Shown in pieces: positions 9,125 to 17,250 of a stretch of DNA of 64,000 nt (positions within the stretch are counted from its first letter, which is position 1; every line of letters starts with the position of its first letter). A program made the translations under genes and the position numbers. Source of the DNA: Nocardioides caeni (GTDB taxonomy: Bacteria > Actinomycetota > Actinomycetes > Propionibacteriales > Nocardioidaceae); assembly GCF_004912195.1 (NCBI RefSeq), contig NZ_STGW01000004.1, forward strand, positions 256,485 through 320,484. The letters run 5' to 3'. Under the pieces are notes generated by a model. The model searched no databases. It worked only from the letters and a program-made list of their open reading frames with translations, and was not told the DNA's origin.

Positions 9125-10273
9125 TCAGCGGGCGAGCACGGTGCAGGCGCTGATGCCCGGTGCGCCGTAGACGTGGGTGAACCCGGTGCGCGGGTCGCCG
9201 GGCACCTGGCGCTCGCCCGCGTCGCCCCGGAGCTGCAGGACGGTCTCGTAGACCTGGCGCAGGCCGGTCGCCCCGATCGGCTCGCCGTTGGCGATCACGC
9301 CGCCGTCGGTGTTGATCGGCAGCCGACCGTCAGGTCGGGTCTGGCCCTCGAGGATGAGCTTCTCCTGCTCGCCGTGGGCGCACAGGCCGGTCTCCGCCAT
9401 GTGCATCACCTCGGCGCCGGACTCGGTGTCCTGGATCTGCGCGACGTCGATGTCCTCGGGGCCGATCCCGGCGGACTCGAAGGCCGCCGCGGCGGCGTCG
9501 GCGGTCGGCCCCGAGAGGGTCTCCGGGGTCGTCCACGGGCTGAAGACCTCGAAGGAGCCGAAGCGCCGCGAGCGGAACTCCGCCGCCCGGAGGTAGACCG
9601 GCGTCGAGTTGTAGCGGTGGGCGACCTCGGCCCGCGCGAGCACCAGCGCGATCCCCCCCTCGCCGGGCGAGCAGAACATGTACTGCGTCAGCGGGTGGTT
9701 GACCATCGGCGCGTCGAGGATCTCCTGCACGCTGAGCGGCTTGCGGCGCCACGCGTTGGGGTTGAGCGCCCCGAGGGCGAAGGACTTCTCGGCAACGGCG
9801 GCCAGGGTCTCCTGCCCGATCCCGTGCTCGGCCATGTAGCGCACGATCTTCTGCGCGAAGAACTGCGTCGTCACCATCATCCCGGTCTCGCCGTACCAGT
9901 CGCCGATGCCGAGGCTGGCCGGATCGGTGTTGAAGGCGCCGCGCGGGTGCTTGTCGAAGCCGACCACCATGCCGACGTCGTACTGCCCGGACATGAGGGC
10001 GCTGCGCGCAGAGATCAGCGCGGACCCGCCGGTGCCGCAACCGTTGTGGACGTTGATGAACGGCGCCCCGGTCAGGCCCAGGTCGGAGACCAGGGAGTCG
10101 GCGTCGCCCGCGGAGTGGCTGCCGCCATAGGCGAACTGGATGTCGGACCACTCGATGCCGGCGTCGGCCAGGGCCTGCCGGGCGGCGAAGGCGCCCTGCG
10201 CGCGGCCGCTGACACCCTCGGTCCGGCCGAAGGGGTGGATGCCGATGCCGACGATCGCCACGTCGTTGCTCAT
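9125..10273 (-). CDS. Lipid-transfer-type thiolase (Ltp family), cysteine-containing
   Basis: A 382-residue thiolase-fold protein of the SCPx/Ltp group. The thiolase nucleophile is present (HNGCGTGGS, Cys79), but the usual GHP of the C-terminal active-site loop reads GEP in NGEPIGATG, a variant found in some Ltp proteins. Ltp proteins act with a DUF35 partner in side-chain degradation, as Ltp2 with the DUF35 part of ChsH2 in the steroid pathway. Its ATG overlaps the stop of a DUF35 gene by four bases, which gives it an adjacent partner. Thiolysis or retro-aldol cleavage are both possible. Confidence 0.87.
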   Translation of the reverse strand: MSNDVAIVGIGIHPFGRTEGVSGRAQGAFAARQALADAGIEWSDIQFAYGGSHSAGDADSLVSDLGLTGAPFINVHNGCGTGGSALISARSALMSGQYDVGMVVGFDKHPRGAFNTDPASLGIGDWYGETGMMVTTQFFAQKIVRYMAEHGIGQETLAAVAEKSFALGALNPNAWRRKPLSVQEILDAPMVNHPLTQYMFCSPGEGGIALVLARAEVAHRYNSTPVYLRAAEFRSRRFGSFEVFSPWTTPETLSGPTADAAAAAFESAGIGPEDIDVAQIQDTESGAEVMHMAETGLCAHGEQEKLILEGQTRPDGRLPINTDGGVIANGEPIGATGLRQVYETVLQLRGDAGERQVPGDPRTGFTHVYGAPGISACTVLAR

Positions 10274-10728
10274 GCGCTGACCTCCCGAGGGGTGAAGGCG
10301 AAGGTGTCGACCCGCACGTCGCCGTCGGCGAAGACCGGGAGGCCGACGAGCTCCATCGGCATGCCCAGGGCGAGCGCGTCGGGGTCGTTGACCGTCAGTC
10401 GTGCCTCGACACAGACGTCGCCCAGGTCGACGTACCCGACGCCGTAGGGCTCGAACGGCTCGAAGGACCGGAAGGGCGTCTTGGGCTGGAAGTACTGCAC
10501 GGTGAAGGACCACAGCGTGCCGGTGGTGGGGAGCGCGATGCGCTCCATCTCGGCGCCACCGCACCGCGGGCAGCCGCCCTGGTGGGGGAAGGTCGTCGTC
10601 GCGCAGCGCGGGCACCGGGCCCCGGCCAGCACGGGCGAGCTGGTCTCGGTCGGGTCGACGAACAGCGCGTCGTCGACCCAGCGGCGCCCGATCGAGTCAG
10701 CCGTCGGTTCGGCAGTCATGTCAGGCAC
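10270..10728 (-). CDS. DUF35 zinc-ribbon/OB-fold protein, partner of the downstream Ltp
   Basis: A 152-residue protein with the DUF35 layout: a rubredoxin-like zinc ribbon (cysteines 39, 42, 53 and 56 in RCPRC and CPRCGG) followed by an OB-fold with the GTLWSFTV and PYGVGYVDL strands. The GTG at 10728 is chosen because AGGAGG lies nine bases before it; a GTG at 10734 is too close to that site and the ATG at 10719 too far. It overlaps the end of the preceding DUF35 gene and is coupled to the Ltp gene after it. DUF35 proteins bind acyl-CoA and are required by Ltp aldolases. Confidence 0.86.
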   Translation of the reverse strand: MPDMTAEPTADSIGRRWVDDALFVDPTETSSPVLAGARCPRCATTTFPHQGGCPRCGGAEMERIALPTTGTLWSFTVQYFQPKTPFRSFEPFEPYGVGYVDLGDVCVEARLTVNDPDALALGMPMELVGLPVFADGDVRVDTFAFTPREVSA

Positions 10729-11155
10729 GGTCACTTTCCTCCTCGGGCCGCCACTGCGGCAGGCGGACGCCCTCGACGTCCTCGAACTCGACGACCATCG
10801 GCTGTCCGACGGTCAGGGGCGGGCGGCCGGGCAGGTGGCCCAGCAACCGCACGGTGGGCGCGTCGTCCAGCTCGACCAGGACGACGGTGTACGGCGTCGG
10901 GTGCGCCGGGTGGACCTGGTGCTCCACCACGGTCCAGCTGTAGAGGGTCGCGCGCGGCTCGACGGTGCGCCACGTGCGGCTCAGCTCGCCGCAGTGCGGG
11001 CAGCACTCCCGGGGCAGGTGGAGGTCGGTGCCGCACCCCCCGCAGTGCCGGACGGCCAGCTCGCCACGGGCGGCAGCCTCGAAGAAGCCACCGGTGTCGA
11101 CGTCGTCGACCACGGGCACCACCGGGCGCACGGCCACGTCCTCTGCCCCGATCAT
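10721..11155 (-). CDS. DUF35 zinc-ribbon/OB-fold protein, partner of the upstream Ltp
   Basis: A second DUF35 protein of 144 residues with four zinc cysteines (38, 41, 52 and 55, in RHCGGC and CPHCGE) and an OB-fold (RATLYSWTVV, PYTVVLVEL). Its ATG overlaps the stop of the preceding Ltp gene by four bases, so it probably pairs with that protein, whereas the other DUF35 pairs with the next Ltp gene. The two DUF35 proteins differ clearly in sequence, so they are old paralogues and not a recent copy. Confidence 0.86.
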   Translation of the reverse strand: MIGAEDVAVRPVVPVVDDVDTGGFFEAAARGELAVRHCGGCGTDLHLPRECCPHCGELSRTWRTVEPRATLYSWTVVEHQVHPAHPTPYTVVLVELDDAPTVRLLGHLPGRPPLTVGQPMVVEFEDVEGVRLPQWRPEEESDRA

Positions 11156-12351
11156 CGGTCCACCCCCAGGATCAGTGCGCTCGCGCCGGGAGGCGGCGCG
11201 GACGTCACCAGGCACAGCTCGGCGCCGGTCACCTGGTTCGTGGACGTCCCACGCATCTGGCGCACTCCCTCGACCACGTGGTTCATGCCGTGGATGTAGG
11301 CCTCCGAGAGGTGGCCACCGCTGGTGTTGATCGGGAGACGACCGCCGAGGGTGAGGTCGGCCTCGCCCAGGTGGGCGGCCTGGCCACGGGGCACGAACCC
11401 GTAGTCCTCGAGCTGGATCAGCGTGGTGATGGTGAAGCAGTCGTAGACCTGGGCGACGTCGATGTCGGCGGCGCTCACCCCGGCCCGGCCGAAGAGCGTC
11501 GGTGCGGTCGCCGCGGACGGCCACGAGGGGGTCGAGGGACGCAGCAGCGCGGGGAACATCAGCCCGGGCTGGACGCCCGGACCGGTGCCCTGGGCGGCCG
11601 AGACGATCGGCACGGCGCCGCCCGCGAGGTCGCGGGCCCGCTCCGTCGAGGTGACCACGACCGCGCAGGCGCCGTCGGTCTCCAGGCAGTAGTCGAAGAG
11701 CCGCAACGGGTCGGACAGCATGCGCGAGGCGAAGTAGTCCTCACGGGTCATGGTGCGGTCGTGGAACTGGGCCGCCGGGTTGTTGTTGGCGTGAGCACGT
11801 CCCGCGAGGGCGATGGAGGCCAGGCCCTCGGAGAGCTTGTCCACCGACATGCCGTGCTCGTGGGCGTAGCGGCGGGCGACGACGGCGAAGAACTGGCCGG
11901 CGGTCTGCATGCCGAAGGGCAGGAAGAACTCGTCGTAGCTGCCGTCGCCGCCGACTGCGCCGCGCTCACCGACGAGGCCGTAGCGGTTGCCCGACCGGCC
12001 GTTGAGCGCTCGGAAGACCACCACGGTCGACGCGAGGCCCGCGCTCACGGCAGCCGCCGCCTGGGCGACCATCGCGGCCGGCCCCGATCCCCCGGGGCCG
12101 GCCTCCCCCCAGTACGTGAGGTCCCGCGCACCGAGGGAGTCGGCGAGGGCGGGGCCGGACACCAGGTCCATGTCGCAGCGCACGATGCCGTCCACGTCGC
12201 GCGGGTCGACGCCGGCGTCGGCCAGGGCCGCGCGGGTCGCCTGCACGGCGAGCGTGAGCGGCGAGCGGCCCGAGCTGCGGGAGAAGTCCGTCGCGCCGAC
12301 GCCCACGATCGACGTCGCGCCGGGTGTCCAGCGGGAGGTGTCCTCAGGCAT
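11152..12351 (-). CDS. Lipid-transfer-type thiolase-fold protein lacking the nucleophilic cysteine (Ltp2-like)
   Basis: A 399-residue Ltp-family protein. Where a thiolase has its cysteine this protein reads GEAGPGGSG around residues 82-90, with no cysteine, while the C-terminal loop NTSGGHLSEAYIHG keeps a histidine. Ltp2 of cholesterol degraders is of this kind and works as a retro-aldolase with a DUF35 partner, releasing a small aldehyde or ketone. The adjacent, overlapping DUF35 gene fits that model. It overlaps the CaiB gene upstream by eight bases. Aldolase function is inference from the missing cysteine and the context. Confidence 0.85.
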   Translation of the reverse strand: MPEDTSRWTPGATSIVGVGATDFSRSSGRSPLTLAVQATRAALADAGVDPRDVDGIVRCDMDLVSGPALADSLGARDLTYWGEAGPGGSGPAAMVAQAAAAVSAGLASTVVVFRALNGRSGNRYGLVGERGAVGGDGSYDEFFLPFGMQTAGQFFAVVARRYAHEHGMSVDKLSEGLASIALAGRAHANNNPAAQFHDRTMTREDYFASRMLSDPLRLFDYCLETDGACAVVVTSTERARDLAGGAVPIVSAAQGTGPGVQPGLMFPALLRPSTPSWPSAATAPTLFGRAGVSAADIDVAQVYDCFTITTLIQLEDYGFVPRGQAAHLGEADLTLGGRLPINTSGGHLSEAYIHGMNHVVEGVRQMRGTSTNQVTGAELCLVTSAPPPGASALILGVDR

Positions 12352-13543
12352 GGGACTCCCCCGACTCCGTCTCGTGCTCGCCCAGGCGCGGCGGCGCGCC
12401 CGGCACCGTCTCGAAGGCGGTGAAGCGGTAGGGCAGGCCCGGGTACGGGTGGAGCGACCCGTCGGGTGCGGGCATGTCGAGGAAGAACCCGCGCTCCTGG
12501 AGGTGCTCGTCGTGCACCAGGTCCTCGAAGGCGTTGAGGCGCCCGATGGGCAGGCCCCGCCGCTGGCCCTCGTGGTAGACGGTCTCGGAGTCCTGGATGA
12601 GGAAGAAGACCTCGATCAGCTCCTGGACATGGCCGAAGGCGCGCTGCCGGTGGGCGACCTCCTGGTAGGCGGGGTCGACGAGGTCGGCGGCCATGCCGAG
12701 GTCGTCCATCCAGGTCAGGAGCGAGTTCCAGGCCTTCTGCTCCGACAGGATCAGCGCGAAGTAGACGTGCTTGCCGTCCGCGCACTCGAACAGGGCCGGC
12801 TGGGTCGGCTCCGGCTGGGCGTGGCGGCAGGTCTGCCTCTTCACCAGCGCCTTCGGGTAGAACCAGTACGGATTCGCGAGCTCGCCGCTCACCGCGTTGG
12901 CCTCGTGGACCGAGACGTCGACCAGCTGCCCCCGGCCGGTCTGCCGACGCTCGATCAGGGCGAGGAGCAGGGCGCACCAGGCGAAGCTGGCGCCGAGCTG
13001 GAAGCCTTGGTTGCCGCCCGGCCGGATCGGCGGGATGGAGTGGTCGTCGTACCCGCAGCTGTTGAGCATGCCACCGGCCGCGAGGGCGACGAGGTCGCTG
13101 GTCCGGTAGTCCTTCCACGGCCCGGTGAGCCCGAACGGCGTGATGCTGACGACCACCAGGTCGGGACGGGCGGACCGCAGTCCCTCCAGGTCGATCCCGA
13201 AGGCGCCGAGCCACTCCGGGTCCTCCACGATCAGGACGTCCGCGCTCGACAGCACTGCGGCGAGCTCCGCGCGCGCCTCCTCGGAGGCCGCGTCGAGCAC
13301 GACGCTGTCCTTGCTCGAATTGTAGGCCCAGAACTCCAGGCTGTGGTCGGCGTCGTCGTGTCCGGCCACGAACGGCCCGGTGCGCCGGCTCGCGACACCG
13401 CCGGGCGGCTCGACCTTGACGACGTGCGCGCCGAGGTCGGCGAGCAGCTTGCCCGTCTGCTCGCCCGCCGGGCTCTGCGCGAGCTCGACGACGGTCAGCT
13501 CCTGGACCGGGGACGTGCCCACGGTCACCTGTGCGGCGCCCAT
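12344..13543 (-). CDS. CaiB/BaiF family CoA-transferase (second gene of the operon)
   Basis: A 399-residue family III CoA-transferase, which moves CoA between carboxylic acids, or racemises 2-methylacyl-CoAs in the Amacr branch. The N-terminal block AGEQTGKLLADLGAHVVKVEPP is followed by FWAYNSSKDSVVLD, a region where these enzymes bind CoA, and by VDVSVHEANA. The start codon shares one base with the stop of the preceding CaiB gene (TGATG). Two non-identical CaiB genes side by side may form a heteromeric enzyme or act on two steps. I cannot tell transferase from racemase. Confidence 0.88.
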   Translation of the reverse strand: MGAAQVTVGTSPVQELTVVELAQSPAGEQTGKLLADLGAHVVKVEPPGGVASRRTGPFVAGHDDADHSLEFWAYNSSKDSVVLDAASEEARAELAAVLSSADVLIVEDPEWLGAFGIDLEGLRSARPDLVVVSITPFGLTGPWKDYRTSDLVALAAGGMLNSCGYDDHSIPPIRPGGNQGFQLGASFAWCALLLALIERRQTGRGQLVDVSVHEANAVSGELANPYWFYPKALVKRQTCRHAQPEPTQPALFECADGKHVYFALILSEQKAWNSLLTWMDDLGMAADLVDPAYQEVAHRQRAFGHVQELIEVFFLIQDSETVYHEGQRRGLPIGRLNAFEDLVHDEHLQERGFFLDMPAPDGSLHPYPGLPYRFTAFETVPGAPPRLGEHETESGESHA

Positions 13544-14862
13544 CAGATGACTCCCTCCTCGGCGAGCCGGGCCAGGGTGTCCGCGTCGCGGCCCAGCAGC
13601 TCGCCGAACACGTAGGCGTTGTCCTCGCCCAGCAGGGGCGCGGAGCGCCAGTTGTCCGGGCTGGACTCGGACATCTGGGCAGGGAAGCCCTCAAACTGCG
13701 CCGCGCCGATGACGGGGTGGTCGAGCTCGAAGAACGTGCCACGCGCGGCGATCTGTGCGTCGACCTCGCTCAGGTCACGCGAGTTCTGCACGGCTCCGGC
13801 GATGACGCCGATGGCCTGCAGGTCGTGCATCGTCTGGTGCTTGTCGCGATCCGCGGTCCAGCTCGCGACGTGCCCGTCGAGCTCGTCGTGGTGCGCGACC
13901 CGGCCGGCGGCCGTCGCGAAGCGCGGGTCCTGTGCCCAGGCGGGGTGGTCCATGACGGCGCAGAGTGCCTTCCACTCCTCATCGGTGAAGACCGCGATCG
14001 CGACCCACTCGTCCTCGCCCCGAGCCGGGTAGACGCCGTGGGGGGCGCACTCGGGGTGCTCGAGGCGGTTGCCCCGCGGGAAGTCCTCGCGCCGGCTGGG
14101 CCGGTCGTTGACGAGCGTGTCGAGCAGGTCCGCACCGAGCAGCCCGACGCCGGCCTCGACTGCGGAGACGTCGACCTCGGTGCCCTCCCCGGTGAGCATG
14201 CGGTGGTAGATCGCGAGCAGCAGACCCGCGGAGTTGTAGTACGCCGCCTGGTTGTCCATGTAGGACAAGCCCCAGCCGGACGGCTCCCGACCCGGCAGGC
14301 CGCTGTTGAACGAGAGTCCGCTGACGGCCTGGACCACTGGCCCGTAGCTGCGGTAGTGCGCCTGCGGTCCGGTGTGTCCGTAGCCGCTCATCCGCGCGAA
14401 GATCACGTCGTCGCGGATCTTCCGCAGCTCCGGGTAGGTCAGGCCCCAGCGCTCCATCACGCCGGGCGCGAAGTTCTCGGTGACGATGCCGCAGTGCTCG
14501 ATGAGGTCCAGCACCAGCTCCCGGCCGCGCGGGTCGGCCATGTCGACCGTGATCCCGAGCTTGTTGCGGGAGTAGTTGTTGAACAGCCCGCCCTTGTCGG
14601 GGTCGGGGTTCGGGTCCTCGTCGCCGTAGGAGCGGACCTCGCCCTTGTAGATGGGCAGGCGGCGCGGGGTGTCGAGGCGCTTGCGGTTCTCGATCTTGAT
14701 CACCTCGGCGCCGAAGTCGGCGAGCAGGCGGGTGGCGACGGCGCCTACGCCCATCCAGCAGAAGTCCGCGACCTTGACGCCCGAGAGCGGGCCGGTCCGG
14801 AGCCGGGGACGGCGCGAGTCGCCGGCGTCCGGAGCAATGGGGTCGTGCGTGGTCTGCGTCAC
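13543..14862 (-). CDS. CaiB/BaiF family CoA-transferase, first gene of the long operon (leaderless GTG start)
   Basis: A 439-residue family III CoA-transferase (LSGVKVADFCWMGVGAVATR, LADFGAEVIKIEN, NNYSRNKLGITVDM, FARMSGYGHTG, VDVSAVEAGV). The GTG at 14862 is selected for two reasons: the homologous part begins about 25 residues further in, and a clear promoter ends six bases before the GTG (minus 10 TACGAT, minus 35 TTGACC, 17-base spacer), so the transcript should begin at the start codon. There is no ribosome-binding site. It heads the operon that runs to the left edge. Confidence 0.88.
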   Translation of the reverse strand: MTQTTHDPIAPDAGDSRRPRLRTGPLSGVKVADFCWMGVGAVATRLLADFGAEVIKIENRKRLDTPRRLPIYKGEVRSYGDEDPNPDPDKGGLFNNYSRNKLGITVDMADPRGRELVLDLIEHCGIVTENFAPGVMERWGLTYPELRKIRDDVIFARMSGYGHTGPQAHYRSYGPVVQAVSGLSFNSGLPGREPSGWGLSYMDNQAAYYNSAGLLLAIYHRMLTGEGTEVDVSAVEAGVGLLGADLLDTLVNDRPSRREDFPRGNRLEHPECAPHGVYPARGEDEWVAIAVFTDEEWKALCAVMDHPAWAQDPRFATAAGRVAHHDELDGHVASWTADRDKHQTMHDLQAIGVIAGAVQNSRDLSEVDAQIAARGTFFELDHPVIGAAQFEGFPAQMSESSPDNWRSAPLLGEDNAYVFGELLGRDADTLARLAEEGVI

Positions 14863-14897
14863 GCTCGCATCGTATTCATCATGAGGAACTGGGTCAA
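14863..14897 (-). promoter_or_regulatory. Leaderless promoter of the long catabolic operon
   Basis: On the minus strand a TTGACC minus-35 (14892-14897) and a TACGAT minus-10 (14869-14874) are 17 bases apart. Six bases separate the minus-10 from the GTG at 14862. This is the spacing of actinobacterial leaderless genes, in which the first transcribed base is the first base of the start codon. Confidence 0.7.
14879..14888 (+). promoter_or_regulatory. Candidate operator TCATGAGGAA, inside the operon promoter
   Basis: The box lies in the spacer between the minus-35 and minus-10 of the long operon promoter, a position that suits a repressor. The same box recurs before the other main units of the cluster. 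Confidence 0.55.
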
Positions 14898-14969
14898 CCC
14901 CTTCATGTCCCCCACTCCTGCGACCTCGACGGTCGACGCGCGGATGTGCTCGGCATCCGTTGCGATAGC

Positions 14970-14979
14970 GCATGAGGAA
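14970..14979 (+). promoter_or_regulatory. Candidate operator GCATGAGGAA upstream of the FadR-type gene
   Basis: A copy of the cluster box 107 bases before the regulator start codon, which would allow autoregulation. I see no strong minus-10 in this gap (14863-15086). Confidence 0.45.
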
Positions 14980-15086
14980 TGCCACAGTGACCCTGCCCGC
15001 GGGAGACCCGTGGCCCTCCGGTCCGGCAGCCACACCGACAGCCACCGACCGCCCACCGGCACCCAGCCCCCGACCAGGAAGCCGAC

Positions 15087-15929
15087 ATGAGCGCCGAGCC
15101 CATCGCCGAGTCGTCCGACGGACCGCTCGCCGTGCCGCAGGACCGGCACGGCCTGCCCATCATCTACGCCCCCCGCGGCTACCGCTGGCAGACCGACGCC
15201 GCCCCGCGCACCCGCGAGCCCAAGGCCGCCGAGGTCACCGCCTCGCGGATCGTGGACGACATCATCGAGGGACGGGTGCACGTCGGCGAGAAGCTGCCGA
15301 CCGAGCCCGAGATGCTGGAGCGCTACGAGGTGAGCCGGGAGACGCTGCGCGAGGCACTTCGTCTCCTGGAGATCCAGGGCATCATCGACATCAAGCGTGG
15401 CCCCGGGGGAGGTCCGTTCGTCGCCCCCCTCAACTCGGGCTACCTGGCGCGGACGTCGTCGCTCTACTTCCACCTCGCCGGCGCGACGCACGCTGAGCTC
15501 TTCCAGACCTGGGCGATCCTCGAGCCGACCCTGGCCGAGCTCGTCGCCCAGCAGCCCGACCGCAAGGGCAAGCGGAAGGCCTTCGCCCCCTACATCGACT
15601 ACGACCCGCAGGCGCACCAGTCCGACGAGCTGTTCACCGACTTCAACAACTTCCACTCGCTCATCGCCGAGCTCAGCGGCAACCGCGTGTTGACGCTGGT
15701 CACGCAGTCGGTCACGCACGTCGTCGTCGAGAACGTGCTGAGCGCCGTCGACCCGGTCGCGGAGGCCTCCATGCTGAGCCACTCCCACGAGGACATCGCG
15801 ATCGCGATCGTCGACGGTCGGGCCACCAAGGCGCGCAAGCTGATGGCCGAGCACATCCACGAGGTGCGCGACACCTACCTCAGCCGCTCCCCCGACCAGG
15901 GCATGACAACCGTCGAGTGGCGCCTCTGA
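15087..15929 (+). CDS. GntR-family transcriptional regulator, FadR subgroup
   Basis: A 280-residue regulator. After a 48-residue tail it has the GntR winged helix (about 50-118: ITRS-like ASRIVDDIIEG, GEKLPTEPEMLERYEVS, RETLREALRLLEIQG and the wing RGPGGGPFV), then an all-helical FCD ligand domain to the end. Proteins of this group bind short palindromes and are released or activated by an acid or acyl-CoA. It stands in the middle of the cluster, next to and facing away from the long operon, and is the natural candidate to read the TCATGAG boxes. The box in its own upstream gap points to self-control. Confidence 0.9.
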   Translation: MSAEPIAESSDGPLAVPQDRHGLPIIYAPRGYRWQTDAAPRTREPKAAEVTASRIVDDIIEGRVHVGEKLPTEPEMLERYEVSRETLREALRLLEIQGIIDIKRGPGGGPFVAPLNSGYLARTSSLYFHLAGATHAELFQTWAILEPTLAELVAQQPDRKGKRKAFAPYIDYDPQAHQSDELFTDFNNFHSLIAELSGNRVLTLVTQSVTHVVVENVLSAVDPVAEASMLSHSHEDIAIAIVDGRATKARKLMAEHIHEVRDTYLSRSPDQGMTTVEWRL

Positions 15930-15942
15930 CCCGCAACCGCGC

Positions 15943-15962
15943 GCTGAGGCCCGGCCCTCAGC
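15943..15962. terminator. Hairpin between convergent FadR and LhgO genes
   Basis: A seven-pair stem GCTGAGG/CCTCAGC with a six-base GC loop, overlapping the LhgO stop. It can act for both genes. There is no T-run, as is common in actinobacteria. Confidence 0.45.
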
Positions 15963-17160
15963 GTGCTGCGAGCACGCGGTCGACGAGCTCCCGCGCGATC
16001 GCGAAGGACGCCGTCGCCGCGGGAGAGGGCGCGTTGCGCACGTGGGTGATCGGCCCGTCGGTCGACAGTGCGAAGTCGTCGACCATCGCGCCGTCCCTGC
16101 CGAGCGCCTGGGCCCGGACGCCGGCGTGCACCGTGCCGTCGAGGTCGTCCACGGTGAGTCCGGGAGCGTAGCGCGCAGCCTGGCGGACGAAGGCCCGCCG
16201 ACTGGCAGCCAGCGTCATCTCCTGGACGCCGGTGCGCCAGAACCGGCGCGCGAGACGCCAGCTCCCGGGCCAGGTCGCGGTCTCCCAGACGTCGCGTCCG
16301 CGCACGCGCGACACGCGGTAGCCGTCGCGGGCGCCGACCATCATCGCCGTCGGCCCCAGGGACACCGACCCGTCGATGTGCCGGGTGATGTGGACTCCCA
16401 GGAAGGGAAGCGTCGGGTCGGGCACCGGGTAGATCATCCCGCGCACGACGGGCTCCTCCGTCCGCCGCAGCTGGAGGTAGCCGCCGCGGAAGGGCACGAT
16501 GCGGGGGCCCTCCGCCGCACCCGAGGCACGCGCAAGGCGGTCCGACCACAGGCCGGCGCACGTGATCACCCGGTCGGCCTCGACCTCGCCGTCCGGTAGC
16601 TCGATGCGGCAGGTGCTGCCGTGCTGACGGACGGCGCGGACCCAGGTGTCGAAGCGGAACTCCACCCCGTGGCCCTCGAGCTCGCGACGGACAGCACGAG
16701 CGACCTCGGCGTAGTCGATGATGCCGGTGGCCGGCGAGTGCAGCGCGGCGATGCCGGCGGCGCGCGGCTCGATCTCGCGGATCCGCTCCCCACCGACGCG
16801 GAGCAGGCTCTCCACCTCGTTGGCCCGGCCGCGCCGCTCGAGCTCGTCGAGACGGGGCAGCTCGTGGTCCTCGAGTGCGACGATCAGCTTGCCGCAGCGC
16901 TCGACCGGGATGTGGTGCTCGGCCGCGTAGTCGTACATCAGGCGAGATCCCTCGACGCAGAGCCGCGCCTTGAGCGACCCCGGTTCGTAGTAGACGCCGC
17001 TGTGGATGACGCCCGAGTTGTGGCTGGTCTGGTGCGCGGCCACGTCGGCCTCACCCTCGACCACGAGCAGCGATGCACCCGGATGCCGAAGCAACCACTC
17101 CCTGGCGACCGCAAGACCGACGATGCCGGCCCCCACCACCACGAGGTCGTACTTCTTCAT
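15958..17160 (-). CDS. lhgO: FAD-dependent oxidase of the L-2-hydroxyglutarate oxidase family
   Basis: A 400-residue DAO-fold flavoenzyme. The dinucleotide loop GAGIVGLA is near residue 10, followed by the family signature HNSGVIHSGVYYEPGSLKA and, at the C terminus, GVRAQALGRDG. LhgO enzymes oxidise L-2-hydroxyglutarate to 2-oxoglutarate. The ATG at 17160 follows AGGAG by eight bases; a GTG nine bases upstream lies too close to it. It is divergent from the iron-type alcohol dehydrogenase, with a perfect palindrome between them. In this cluster it may act on another 2-hydroxy acid. Confidence 0.85.
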   Translation of the reverse strand: MKKYDLVVVGAGIVGLAVAREWLLRHPGASLLVVEGEADVAAHQTSHNSGVIHSGVYYEPGSLKARLCVEGSRLMYDYAAEHHIPVERCGKLIVALEDHELPRLDELERRGRANEVESLLRVGGERIREIEPRAAGIAALHSPATGIIDYAEVARAVRRELEGHGVEFRFDTWVRAVRQHGSTCRIELPDGEVEADRVITCAGLWSDRLARASGAAEGPRIVPFRGGYLQLRRTEEPVVRGMIYPVPDPTLPFLGVHITRHIDGSVSLGPTAMMVGARDGYRVSRVRGRDVWETATWPGSWRLARRFWRTGVQEMTLAASRRAFVRQAARYAPGLTVDDLDGTVHAGVRAQALGRDGAMVDDFALSTDGPITHVRNAPSPAATASFAIARELVDRVLAAR

Positions 17161-17172
17161 CTCCCACACTCC

Positions 17173-17202
17173 TTGCTATTCCTAATGAGGAATATCTATC
17201 AT
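17173..17202 (+). promoter_or_regulatory. Promoter with palindromic operator between lhgO and the alcohol dehydrogenase
   Basis: TTGCTA (17173-17178) and TATCAT (17197-17202) are 18 bases apart. The spacer and its edge hold ATTCCTAATGAGGAAT (17178-17193), a perfect six-base inverted repeat around AATG and a copy of the cluster box. A factor bound here would block this promoter and probably the divergent one. Confidence 0.55.
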
Positions 17203-17250
17203 CTGCGATGCGGGTCACACAATCCCAACCCGTCAGGAAACGGAGTGCCC

